A stretch of DNA of 6,276 bases from an uncultured Bacteroidota bacterium. Lineage in GTDB: Bacteria; Bacteroidota; Bacteroidia; Chitinophagales; Chitinophagaceae. The stretch's first letter is position 1. Each line of letters opens with the position of its first letter. Made by a program: the position numbers and the translations under genes. The notes beneath the pieces are model-generated. The model ran no database searches. It worked only from the letters and a program-made list of their open reading frames with translations, and was not told the DNA's origin. The stretch covers positions 1 through 6,276 of the forward strand of contig CAMLEX010000311.1 of NCBI GenBank assembly GCA_946479055.1, given 5' to 3'. Positions 1-5,544 of the stretch are shown here, piece after piece.

Positions 1-384
1 ATGCGGATACCGCAATTGATCAATGACGAAGATGAAATGAATATGCGTCCAAAAGATGACGATGATCAGACGATGGGAAGTCCAACGGCAGAACCAAAAA
101 TGAATGATTCATCTGTGTTGGTAAAACCAAAAGGGAAGAATAAGAAAATGGGCAAAGGGGCAAAACCAATTAATGCCGATGTAGACTGGAAACCTTATAC
201 AAGCTATTTTGAAAAAACAGGGAGAGAAAAATTGATAAATAATTTGGCCGGAATTTTACTGCAAACAAAAACTGCTGTTGGGGCCGATATCATAAAAGAA
301 TATGCAAATGAAAGCGACAGGGAAAGTTTTATTAAATCAGCAACGATACAGATAATGAGTACACCGGAATACCAATTATGTTAA
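1..384 (+). CDS. DUF1800 family protein, C-terminal fragment (5' end outside window)
   Basis: The frame is open from the first base and ends at TAA 382-384, so this is the last 127 residues of a longer gene; the ATG at position 1 is probably internal, since DUF1800 proteins are usually several hundred residues long. The start (RIPQLIND, residues 2-9), the 'DW..Y' segment near residues 62-66 and the tail ATIQIMSTPEYQLC (114-127) match the C-terminal end of Bacteroidota DUF1800 proteins as I know them. Residues about 10-58 form a low-complexity linker, first Asp/Met-rich (DDDD at 19-22) and then Lys/Gly-rich (42-55), probably disordered. The DUF1501 gene follows 66 bp downstream on the same strand, an arrangement common in this phylum, so co-transcription is likely. 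The biochemical role of DUF1800 is unknown; an exported or envelope role is usually assumed. The family call is fairly secure despite the truncation. Confidence 0.85.
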   Translation: MRIPQLINDEDEMNMRPKDDDDQTMGSPTAEPKMNDSSVLVKPKGKNKKMGKGAKPINADVDWKPYTSYFEKTGREKLINNLAGILLQTKTAVGADIIKEYANESDRESFIKSATIQIMSTPEYQLC

Positions 385-450
385 CTACGAATTACAAAAT
401 ACGAAGTACGAACTTCAGTACTTCGTAGCCCGTACTTCAAACTTAATAAA
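385..450. repeat. Heptad-phased degenerate intergenic repeat with hairpin
   Basis: The whole spacer between the DUF1800 stop and the DUF1501 start divides into 7-bp units: CTACGAA, TTACAAA, ATACGAA, GTACGAA, CTTCAGT, ACTTCGT, AGCCCGT, ACTTCAA, ACTTAAT (385-447), then AAA before the ATG. The first four share the consensus NTACGAA; the later ones resemble its reverse complement. As a result 400-409 and 418-427 form a perfect 10-bp stem with an 8-nt loop. No T-run follows the hairpin, so it is not an obvious terminator. The 10-mer CCGTACTTCA at 430-439 recurs at 1691-1700. This looks like a dispersed short-period repeat rather than a classic promoter; no TAnnTTTG box is present in the spacer. 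Confidence 0.6.
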
Positions 451-1677
451 ATGTTTATCAAACGTAAAGAATTCATTCAGATCGGTTCGCTGGCAACAGC
501 TTCATTGATGCTTCCAAAATTTTTGAAAGCATTTGAAGGGAAAGCCATGGTGCCTGCCGGTAATAAAGTAGTGGTGGTACTGCAGCTAAGTGGCGGCAAT
601 GATGGTTTGAATACGGTTATCCCTGTAAGAAATGATTTGTATTATAAGGAGAGACCAAAATTAGGAATTGCAAAAACAAAAGCCCTTTCGCTTACGGATG
701 AAGCAGGCTTGCATCCCGCATTAAATAGTTTTAAAGAATTGTATGATGATGGCAGTCTCGGTATCATTAATAGCGTTGGTTATCCTAATCCTGATCGTTC
801 ACATTTTCGCAGTATGGATATTTGGCAAACAGCCAGCCAGAGTACTGAATACTGGAGCTCTGGTTGGGTAGGCCGTTATTTAGATGCACAATGCAATGGT
901 TGCGACAAACCCACCCAGGCTATTGAAATAGATGATGTGCTGAGCCTGTCGATGAAAGGGAATAATATAAATGGCATCGCCGTAAAAGATCCCAGGCGGT
1001 TGTACGGCACAGCAAATGAAAAATTCTTTCGGGATGTATTAAAGAATCACAAGCCTGCCCGACTGAGTCATTCAGGCGGGGATGAAACTGGTGAACAATC
1101 AGTAGATTATCTGTACAAAACAATGGCGCAAACACTTTCATCAGCTGATTATATTTTTAAGCAAAGCAGGCTTCACCCTACATCAGCAGAATATCCAAAA
1201 ACAGAATTAGGCAATAGCCTCAAAACAATTGCTTCATTGATCTATTCAGAGATCAATACAAAAGTTTATTATGTCTCGTTGGGTAGTTTTGATACACATA
1301 TCAACCAGGATAACCAACAACAACGATTATTTACAGAAATGAATGAAGGTGTAAAAGCTTTTGTAAAAGATCTGAAAACAAATAACCGTTTTGATGATGT
1401 ATTGCTGTTCACCTTTTCAGAATTTGGCAGAAGAGTATCACAGAATGCTAGTGGCGGCACCGATCATGGAACAGCAAACAATATGTTTTTGGTAAGCGGT
1501 GGATTGAAACAAAAAGGAATGATCAATGCAATGCCTGATCTTAGCGATCTGCAGGAAGGCGATCTGAAATATAAAGTTGATTTTAAAAATGTGTATGCCA
1601 CAATACTAAATAAATGGCTGAATGCAGATGTACATAAGATATTGGGTAAGAAATATGATTATATGAATTTTATATAA
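451..1677 (+). CDS. DUF1501 family protein
   Basis: A complete 408-residue protein that ends in TAA at 1675-1677. Family hallmarks are the N-terminal strand and motif LQLSGGNDGLNTVIP (44-58), RSHFRSMDIWQT (116-127), GSFDTH (278-283), and TFSEFGRR (321-328) followed by GGTDHG (335-340). DUF1501 proteins are related to the alkaline phosphatase/sulfatase-like fold. The Asp and His residues in GGNDG, FDTH and TDHG are plausible metal ligands, but no substrate is known. The N-terminus (KRKEFIQIGSLATASLMLP, 4-22) resembles a twin-arginine-type export signal with KRK in place of RR, so export is likely but the route is uncertain. The length is normal for the family. The start ATG is the only sensible one, lying just before the signal-like segment. 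It probably forms an operon with the upstream DUF1800 gene. Confidence 0.92.
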   Translation: MFIKRKEFIQIGSLATASLMLPKFLKAFEGKAMVPAGNKVVVVLQLSGGNDGLNTVIPVRNDLYYKERPKLGIAKTKALSLTDEAGLHPALNSFKELYDDGSLGIINSVGYPNPDRSHFRSMDIWQTASQSTEYWSSGWVGRYLDAQCNGCDKPTQAIEIDDVLSLSMKGNNINGIAVKDPRRLYGTANEKFFRDVLKNHKPARLSHSGGDETGEQSVDYLYKTMAQTLSSADYIFKQSRLHPTSAEYPKTELGNSLKTIASLIYSEINTKVYYVSLGSFDTHINQDNQQQRLFTEMNEGVKAFVKDLKTNNRFDDVLLFTFSEFGRRVSQNASGGTDHGTANNMFLVSGGLKQKGMINAMPDLSDLQEGDLKYKVDFKNVYATILNKWLNADVHKILGKKYDYMNFI

Positions 1678-1707
1678 GCCTGTTTTTGATCCGTACTTCA
1701 CCACCGA

Positions 1708-1736
1708 AAAGGTCCTGCATGAAGAGCAGGACCTTT
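1708..1736. terminator. Bidirectional terminator hairpin between convergent genes
   Basis: A perfect 11-bp inverted repeat, AAAGGTCCTGC (1708-1718) and GCAGGACCTTT (1726-1736), with a 7-nt loop. It lies 30 bp after the DUF1501 stop and about 20 bp beyond the stop of the convergent OPT gene. On the plus strand the stem is followed by GAATTTTATTATT, a modest T-tract; on the minus strand by a short TTTT that begins inside the stem's A:T end. Its position and the GC-centred stem fit a shared intrinsic terminator. Confidence 0.8.
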
Positions 1737-1756
1737 GAATTTTATTATTAACCCGA

Positions 1757-3826
1757 TCAGTTTTTCTTTCCTACAGCTATGCGGTAAAGTGTAAAGCCCA
1801 TCAGTGCAAAGAAACCAACACCCAGCCATTTATATCCCTCGCCTCCAAGCGCAGTTGTCAGGCCATGTTCAGTGTTTATGTTGGCGAGAGCCGCACTTAC
1901 TTTATCACTTGCGAAAAGGAAGGCTACGATCACTCCGGCTAAAGCACCACCGGCCACCAATCCGGTTGCAAATAAGTTTCCTTTTCCTAAGTCTTCTTCT
2001 TCAGGAGCTACCTGAATGTTTTTCTTTTTATTTCTCCATTCTGCAATACCCCGTATAGCGCCACCTATAAATATGGGCAATGTAGTGGACAAAGGAAGAT
2101 AAATGCCGATAGCAAAACTCAATGCTTTAATACCGCAGAGTTCCACCACAATAGCGATGAATACACCTACCAATACAAATTGCCAGTCAAGATTAAAAGA
2201 AAGAATTCCTTTGATCAATGTAGCCATCAGGGTGCCTTGCGGTGCAGGAAACTTGTCGGTACCTATTGCATGCTGAATACCCTGTGCCGCCATTTCAGCA
2301 GTAGGCTGGTCCAGGATTTTAATAGTGGCACCAATAGCTAATGATGAAACAATAGCGCCTACAAATAATGCTATTTGCTGATACCTGGGTGTGGCGCCAA
2401 CTAAATAACCGGTTTTCAGATCCTGCGAAGTAGCGCCGGCGTTGGCGGCTGCAATACAGATCATTCCTCCTACTACCAGTGCCATGGGTTCATACACATG
2501 CCCTGTCCATTTTACCATAATAAAAATCAAACAGGTTCCCATCAATGTGGCTATAGTCATACCACTAATAGGGCTATTGGATGAACCGATCAAGCCAACG
2601 ATACGGGATGCAACAGTGACAAAGAACGCCCCGAAGATGATAACCAATAATCCCAATAATAATTTGCTGCCAATATTTGTTCCTGGGATTAGTGTATTAG
2701 GTAATAATGCGATTACCAATAATAAAATAAGGCTGCCGATACCCACTACTTTGATCGAAAGATCTCTTTCTGTTCTTGGAACTTTTTCTTCATTCACTCC
2801 ATCTACACCACCTTGCTTAAGAGAGCCGATACTTCCTTTAAAAGAAGAAATGATAGTAGGAATAGTTTTGATCAAAGTAATAAAACCGCCGGCTGCTACG
2901 GCTCCTGCTCCGATCTGGCGGATATAAGCACGGTAAATAGCTTGCGACCAATCACCAAATCCATGTGTTGCAGGATCCCATCCACCAGGTCCACCCGCTG
3001 TATTGAGATCTTTTAAATAACCCAGTTTTACCAATTGGGCGGCGATAATATCGCCATTATCATTTAAGAGGCTTGCCAGTAATGGCGTAAATACAAACCA
3101 GCTTAATACACCACCCGCTACCAATACACCAGCGATCTTTGGCCCGATGATATAACCAACGCCCATATATTCAGGAGTGATCTCACCACTTACCCGGGCT
3201 GAAGGAAGAATTTTATTGGTTTGTTTAGTAAAAAATGCAGGAACTTCTGCAATGACATGAAATATCTTTTGGAGTATAGCATACGCAAAAGCAAAGCCCA
3301 AACCCATGAATGCAGTTTTAGCAAACTCACCTCCCTTTTCACCGGCTTTTAATACAGAAGCGCAGGCAGTTCCTTCAGGGTAAGGCAATGTGCCATGTTC
3401 TTTTACGATCAAAGAACGGCGTAATGGTATCATCATCAATGTGCCCAGGATGCCACCGAAGATGGCGAGAATAAGAATGGTGAAATAATTAAAATAGTTA
3501 GCACTGTTTGGATCGCTTAAAAATAAAAAGCCCGGCAGCGTAAATACAACACCAGCCGCAATGCTTTCTCCTGCAGAACCTGTTGTTTGAATGATATTGT
3601 TTTCAAGTATGGTGGTCTTCAAAAATCTTCTGCCTAACGTGATAGCTATAACGGCAATAGGAATAGATGCAGAAACAGTCAGACCTGCCTTCAGCGCCAG
3701 GTATACTGTGGAAGCGCCGAATATGATCCCGAAAATAGCACCGGTGATGATAGACTTGATGGTAAGCTCTGCCATCATCGTCTCAGCCGGTACAAATGGT
3801 TTGAAGGTATTTGGTTGTTCTGCCAT
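1757..3826 (-). CDS. OPT family oligopeptide-type membrane transporter
   Basis: Predicted 689-residue inner-membrane protein. Numbering from ATG 3826-3824, it shows many hydrophobic segments (for example about 26-45, 52-64, 88-103, 112-135, 228-250, 362-378, 387-408, 424-439, 447-463, 484-503, 550-563, 568-592, 618-638, 667-684). Recognisable OPT motifs are NNIIQTTGSAGESIAAG (76-92), GTLPYPEGTACASVLKAGE (145-163), GSSNSPISGMTI (414-425) and GATSQDLKTGYLVGATPRYQQ (464-484). The family is thought to move oligopeptides or metal-chelate/siderophore-like compounds by cation symport; the substrate cannot be told here. Length is normal and no frameshift is seen. A 13-residue upstream extension to 3865 is possible, but it is polar and unlike the family, whereas MAEQPNTFKPFVP begins the usual cytosolic N-terminus. 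The gene appears to be monocistronic: it converges on DUF1501 at one end and diverges from AIM24 at the other. Confidence 0.93.
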   Translation of the reverse strand: MAEQPNTFKPFVPAETMMAELTIKSIITGAIFGIIFGASTVYLALKAGLTVSASIPIAVIAITLGRRFLKTTILENNIIQTTGSAGESIAAGVVFTLPGFLFLSDPNSANYFNYFTILILAIFGGILGTLMMIPLRRSLIVKEHGTLPYPEGTACASVLKAGEKGGEFAKTAFMGLGFAFAYAILQKIFHVIAEVPAFFTKQTNKILPSARVSGEITPEYMGVGYIIGPKIAGVLVAGGVLSWFVFTPLLASLLNDNGDIIAAQLVKLGYLKDLNTAGGPGGWDPATHGFGDWSQAIYRAYIRQIGAGAVAAGGFITLIKTIPTIISSFKGSIGSLKQGGVDGVNEEKVPRTERDLSIKVVGIGSLILLLVIALLPNTLIPGTNIGSKLLLGLLVIIFGAFFVTVASRIVGLIGSSNSPISGMTIATLMGTCLIFIMVKWTGHVYEPMALVVGGMICIAAANAGATSQDLKTGYLVGATPRYQQIALFVGAIVSSLAIGATIKILDQPTAEMAAQGIQHAIGTDKFPAPQGTLMATLIKGILSFNLDWQFVLVGVFIAIVVELCGIKALSFAIGIYLPLSTTLPIFIGGAIRGIAEWRNKKKNIQVAPEEEDLGKGNLFATGLVAGGALAGVIVAFLFASDKVSAALANINTEHGLTTALGGEGYKWLGVGFFALMGFTLYRIAVGKKN

Positions 3827-3872
3827 ACAGTTGATTTTAGTATAGGAAGATAAGGAAAAAGCCATATCACAG

Positions 3873-3896
3873 AACCCACTTTATAATCTTGAAAAA
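3873..3896 (+). repeat. Degenerate duplicate of the AIM24 promoter sequence
   Basis: The 24-nt stretch AACCCACTTTATAATCTTGA plus AAAA matches 3997-4021 (AACCCGCTTTATTATCTTTG plus AAAAA) with two substitutions and one missing T, at a spacing of 124 bp. The -7 box equivalent here is TAATCTTG (3884-3891), one mismatch from TAnnTTTG. It points to the plus strand, but no gene starts within reach, so it may be a dead promoter copy or one arm of a direct duplication flanking the heptad block between them. Confidence 0.5.
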
Positions 3897-3932
3897 TCCT
3901 AAGCCTTTATTCCGGCGTCATTAAGGGCTTTC

Positions 3933-3974
3933 AGTCGCCGCTTACCAGCCATAGCTTACCATTCACCGCTTTTA
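3933..3974. repeat. Heptad-phased degenerate repeat block
   Basis: Six contiguous 7-bp units read AGTCGCC, GCTTACC, AGCCATA, GCTTACC, ATTCACC, GCTTTTA. GCTTACC occurs twice exactly (3940-3946 and 3954-3960) and ATTCACC is a close variant. The block sits in the divergent region between the OPT and AIM24 genes, upstream of both. The unit differs from the one at 385-447 but the period is the same. No protein or RNA gene is evident within it. Confidence 0.5.
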
Positions 3975-4008
3975 GTAATTTGATAAGAATAACAGCAACC
4001 CGCTTTAT

Positions 4009-4016
4009 TATCTTTG
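4009..4016 (+). promoter_or_regulatory. Bacteroidota-type -7 promoter element of the AIM24 gene
   Basis: TATCTTTG fits the Bacteroidota sigma-A -7 consensus TAnnTTTG exactly. A candidate -33 TTTG lies at 3979-3982, but the 26-bp gap to the -7 box is longer than usual, so the -33 assignment is weak. Transcription would begin roughly 5-8 nt downstream, giving a leader of only about 10 nt before ATG 4032. The TTG of this box is in frame with the gene and should not be taken as its start codon. Confidence 0.7.
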
Positions 4017-4031
4017 AAAAAAATTGAAAAA

Positions 4032-4835
4032 ATGAACAACAGACCAAGGACAAATCATGAAATAGATTTTAAAATTCATGGGGAAGAATTACAATTTGTA
4101 GAAATAGAATTGGATCCTAACGAAACTGCTATTGCTGAAAGCGGCGCTATGATGATGATGGATGACGGTATACAGATGCAAACCATATTTGGAGATGGAT
4201 CAGCGCAACAACCCACCGGCTTTTTAGGAAAATTAATGAGTGCCGGCAAACGTATACTGACCGGCGAAAGTTTATTTATGACGGCCTTCAACAATGCAGG
4301 CCACGGAAAAAAGAAAGTAAGTTTTGCGGCGCCATATACCGGTAAAATCATTGCAATGGATCTGCTGGAACTGGGAGGAACGATCATTGCACAAAAAGAT
4401 GCTTTTCTCTGTGCAGCCAAAGGAGTAAGTGTCGGCATACATTTTCAACGCAGACTGGGTACCGGCATATTTGGTGGCGAAGGTTTCATTATGCAAAAAA
4501 TAGAAGGGGATGGTTTTGCTTTTATGCATGCAGGCGGTTATGTGATAGAAAGAGAATTGAAACACGGCGAAGTGCTGAAAGTTGATACCGGTTGTGTAGT
4601 AGCGTATACTCCCACCATTGATTTTGATATTGAATTTGTACGTGGCGTAAAGAACCTTGTGTTCGGTGGCGAGGGATTATTTTTTGCACGGTTAACCGGG
4701 CCGGGTAAAGTATGGATACAATCATTACCTATAAGCAGGTTAGCAAGTAGGATCGTTGCTTATGGCACTTATCATCGTAAAGAAGAAGGTAGTGTGTTGG
4801 GTGGATTGGGGAATTTGTTAGATGGAAGAGAATAA
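4032..4835 (+). CDS. AIM24 / TIGR00266 family protein
   Basis: A complete 267-residue protein beginning MNNRPRTNHEIDFKIHGEEL. Family features are the strand-rich N-terminal part with IAESGAMMMM (34-43), GESLFMTAF (78-86), the glycine-rich run GTGIFGGEGFIMQKIEGDG (143-161) leading to FMHAGGYVIE (164-173), and a repeat-like C-terminal part FVRGVKNLVFGGEGLFFARL (202-221) ending in GPGKVWIQSLP (223-233). These proteins adopt a beta-rich double-domain fold. The eukaryotic relative AIM24 is linked to mitochondrial organisation, but the bacterial function is unknown and no enzyme activity is established. The protein has no signal peptide and is probably cytosolic. The ATG at 4032 is preferred over an in-frame TTG at 4014 because that TTG lies within the -7 promoter box. 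The C-terminus is Gly-rich (LGGLGNLLDGRE), as is common in the family. The gene appears to be monocistronic and ends 3 bp before a strong hairpin. Confidence 0.9.
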   Translation: MNNRPRTNHEIDFKIHGEELQFVEIELDPNETAIAESGAMMMMDDGIQMQTIFGDGSAQQPTGFLGKLMSAGKRILTGESLFMTAFNNAGHGKKKVSFAAPYTGKIIAMDLLELGGTIIAQKDAFLCAAKGVSVGIHFQRRLGTGIFGGEGFIMQKIEGDGFAFMHAGGYVIERELKHGEVLKVDTGCVVAYTPTIDFDIEFVRGVKNLVFGGEGLFFARLTGPGKVWIQSLPISRLASRIVAYGTYHRKEEGSVLGGLGNLLDGRE

Positions 4836-4838
4836 AAC

Positions 4839-4871
4839 AAGTATGCCATACCTACTAGGTATGGCATACTT
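4839..4871. terminator. Bidirectional terminator hairpin, perfect 15-bp stem
   Basis: The arms 4839-4853 (AAGTATGCCATACCT) and 4857-4871 (AGGTATGGCATACTT) are exact reverse complements around a 3-nt loop ACT. The stem begins 3 bp after the AIM24 stop and ends 2 bp before the stop of the convergent nucleotidyltransferase gene. On the minus strand it is followed by GTTTTATT, a good T-tract; on the plus strand by TACTAATCCTTTTG, which is weaker. A shared intrinsic terminator is the simplest reading. Confidence 0.85.
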
Positions 4872-4873
4872 TA

Positions 4874-5317
4874 CTAATCCTTTTGTAAATTATCAATATC
4901 TCCAAGGTCCTGGTGGCGACCGCTTGCTTTTTTATTTTTAATCAGGTCTTCATAACTTATAAAATTGATGAGCAGGCCGTCAATCTTTGTTGTTTTTCTA
5001 TTAGAATAACACTCCTCAAATTTTACCCCGTCAATTGAAGTAAGCAGATCAATGCGTAATGGAGGATAACCTAATTGAATGACCAAACCTTCAGAGCTAA
5101 GATCTTTTTCTGAAATTCCTAATGAACCAAATCCAAATGATTCAATTGCTTTTACAATTTTAATAGCATTGTCTTGTGTGGGTAATAGCCAAATATCAAG
5201 ATCGCCGGTATAACGGGGATGCCCATGAAAACCGACGGCATACCCGCCGACAATCATATACAATACATCATTTTTGTTTAATAATTCTACAAACTCTCTG
5301 AAGTCGGGGCTGAACAT
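4874..5317 (-). CDS. Nucleotidyltransferase-fold protein (AbiEii/DUF6036-like)
   Basis: Predicted 147-residue protein from ATG 5317-5315. It carries the pol-beta nucleotidyltransferase signature: VGGYAVGFHG (23-32), then RYTGDLDIW (35-43) with carboxylates D39 and D41, and a third carboxylate D90 in LRIDLLT. A conserved-looking tail LIKNKKASGRHQDLGDIDNL (125-144) is typical of the AbiEii/DUF6036-type relatives. The catalytic set is therefore intact and transfer of a nucleotide (NMP) to a protein, RNA or small molecule is plausible; the target is unknown. An in-frame ATG at 5359 would add 14 residues (MNYFASNISNINTT) that do not look conserved, whereas MFSPDFREFVELLNKN is the usual beginning of these proteins. 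It overlaps the upstream small gene by 50 bp in another frame, which suggests translational coupling. It could be the toxin or the modifying antitoxin of a two-gene module. Confidence 0.82.
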   Translation of the reverse strand: MFSPDFREFVELLNKNDVLYMIVGGYAVGFHGHPRYTGDLDIWLLPTQDNAIKIVKAIESFGFGSLGISEKDLSSEGLVIQLGYPPLRIDLLTSIDGVKFEECYSNRKTTKIDGLLINFISYEDLIKNKKASGRHQDLGDIDNLQKD

Positions 5318-5453
5318 CGTTGTATTTATATTTGATATATTGCTGGCGAAGTAATTCAATAGCCGCTAACCGTTCATTAGCTGGTTTTGACAGCCAGTAT
5401 TCAATGCTGGAAGATTTTTCTTTTAATTGTTTTATCGCGACTACTTTTTCCAT
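5268..5453 (-). CDS. Small protein encoded upstream of and overlapping the nucleotidyltransferase
   Basis: A 61-residue basic protein from ATG 5453-5451 to TGA 5270-5268. It has two blocks that I recognise from small proteins placed before nucleotidyltransferase genes in Bacteroidota and Chlorobi: YWLSKPANERLAAIELLRQQY (19-39), predicted helical, and the C-terminal PRLQRVCRIIKQK (49-61). The last 50 bp overlap the start of the next gene in a different frame, so the conserved tail and the enzyme's first residues share nucleotides. Its position, size and charge suggest a partner of the nucleotidyltransferase, for example an antitoxin-like or regulatory subunit, but it lacks a recognisable HEPN or DNA-binding motif. 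Upstream, TATTATTG (minus strand, 5473-5466) is one mismatch from the TAnnTTTG promoter box. I judge it real from the recurring pairing and the overlap. Confidence 0.75.
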   Translation of the reverse strand: MEKVVAIKQLKEKSSSIEYWLSKPANERLAAIELLRQQYIKYKYNDVQPRLQRVCRIIKQK

Positions 5454-5478
5454 TGATTAAATTTACAATAATAAAAGG

Positions 5479-5529
5479 TATAAAACGAAACGCCATTCTA
5501 TAAAGAAAAGAATCGCGTTTCGTTTTATA
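5479..5529. terminator. Long terminator-like hairpin downstream of the M16 peptidase gene
   Basis: The arms 5479-5493 and 5515-5529 are perfect 15-bp reverse complements (TATAAAACGAAACGC / GCGTTTCGTTTTATA). Inside them, after a single C:C mismatch, ATTCT (5495-5499) pairs with AGAAT (5509-5513) around a 9-nt loop. On the minus strand it starts 15 bp after the peptidase stop and is followed by CCTTTTATTATTG, consistent with an intrinsic terminator. It also isolates the two-gene cassette that begins at 5453 from the peptidase transcript. Confidence 0.75.
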
Positions 5530-5544
5530 ATTGAACCTTAACTT

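Noticed and set aside
920..1141. Minus-strand frame of 73 codons, and a similar one at 1269-1460, inside the DUF1501 gene
   Set aside because: These are antisense shadows of conserved DUF1501 sequence with no start signals or recognisable content.
2442..2927. 161-codon plus-strand open frame opposite the OPT gene
   Set aside because: It is antisense to well-conserved transporter motifs, and its Ile/Pro/Asn-rich, repetitive composition is what the complement of membrane-protein codons gives.
3827..3865. 13-residue N-terminal extension of the OPT transporter
   Set aside because: It is polar and not family-like, and it would use up the short upstream region; the ATG at 3826 starts the usual N-terminus.
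3901..3930. Possible hairpin AAGCC...GGCTT in the divergent intergenic region
   Set aside because: The pairing is only about 5 bp plus a bulge with a large loop, too weak to call a structured RNA or terminator.
4076..4438. 120-codon minus-strand open frame opposite the AIM24 gene
   Set aside because: It lies entirely inside a strongly recognisable gene on the other strand and resembles no known protein.
5318..5359. 14-residue N-terminal extension of the nucleotidyltransferase
   Set aside because: It would lengthen the gene overlap to 92 bp, and its residues do not resemble the family's N-terminus, which begins at the Met encoded at 5317.
5479..5529. Inverted repeat as a miniature transposable element
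   Set aside because: It is only 51 bp, without flanking target duplications that I can see. Its place just after a stop codon with a following T-rich stretch fits a terminator better.
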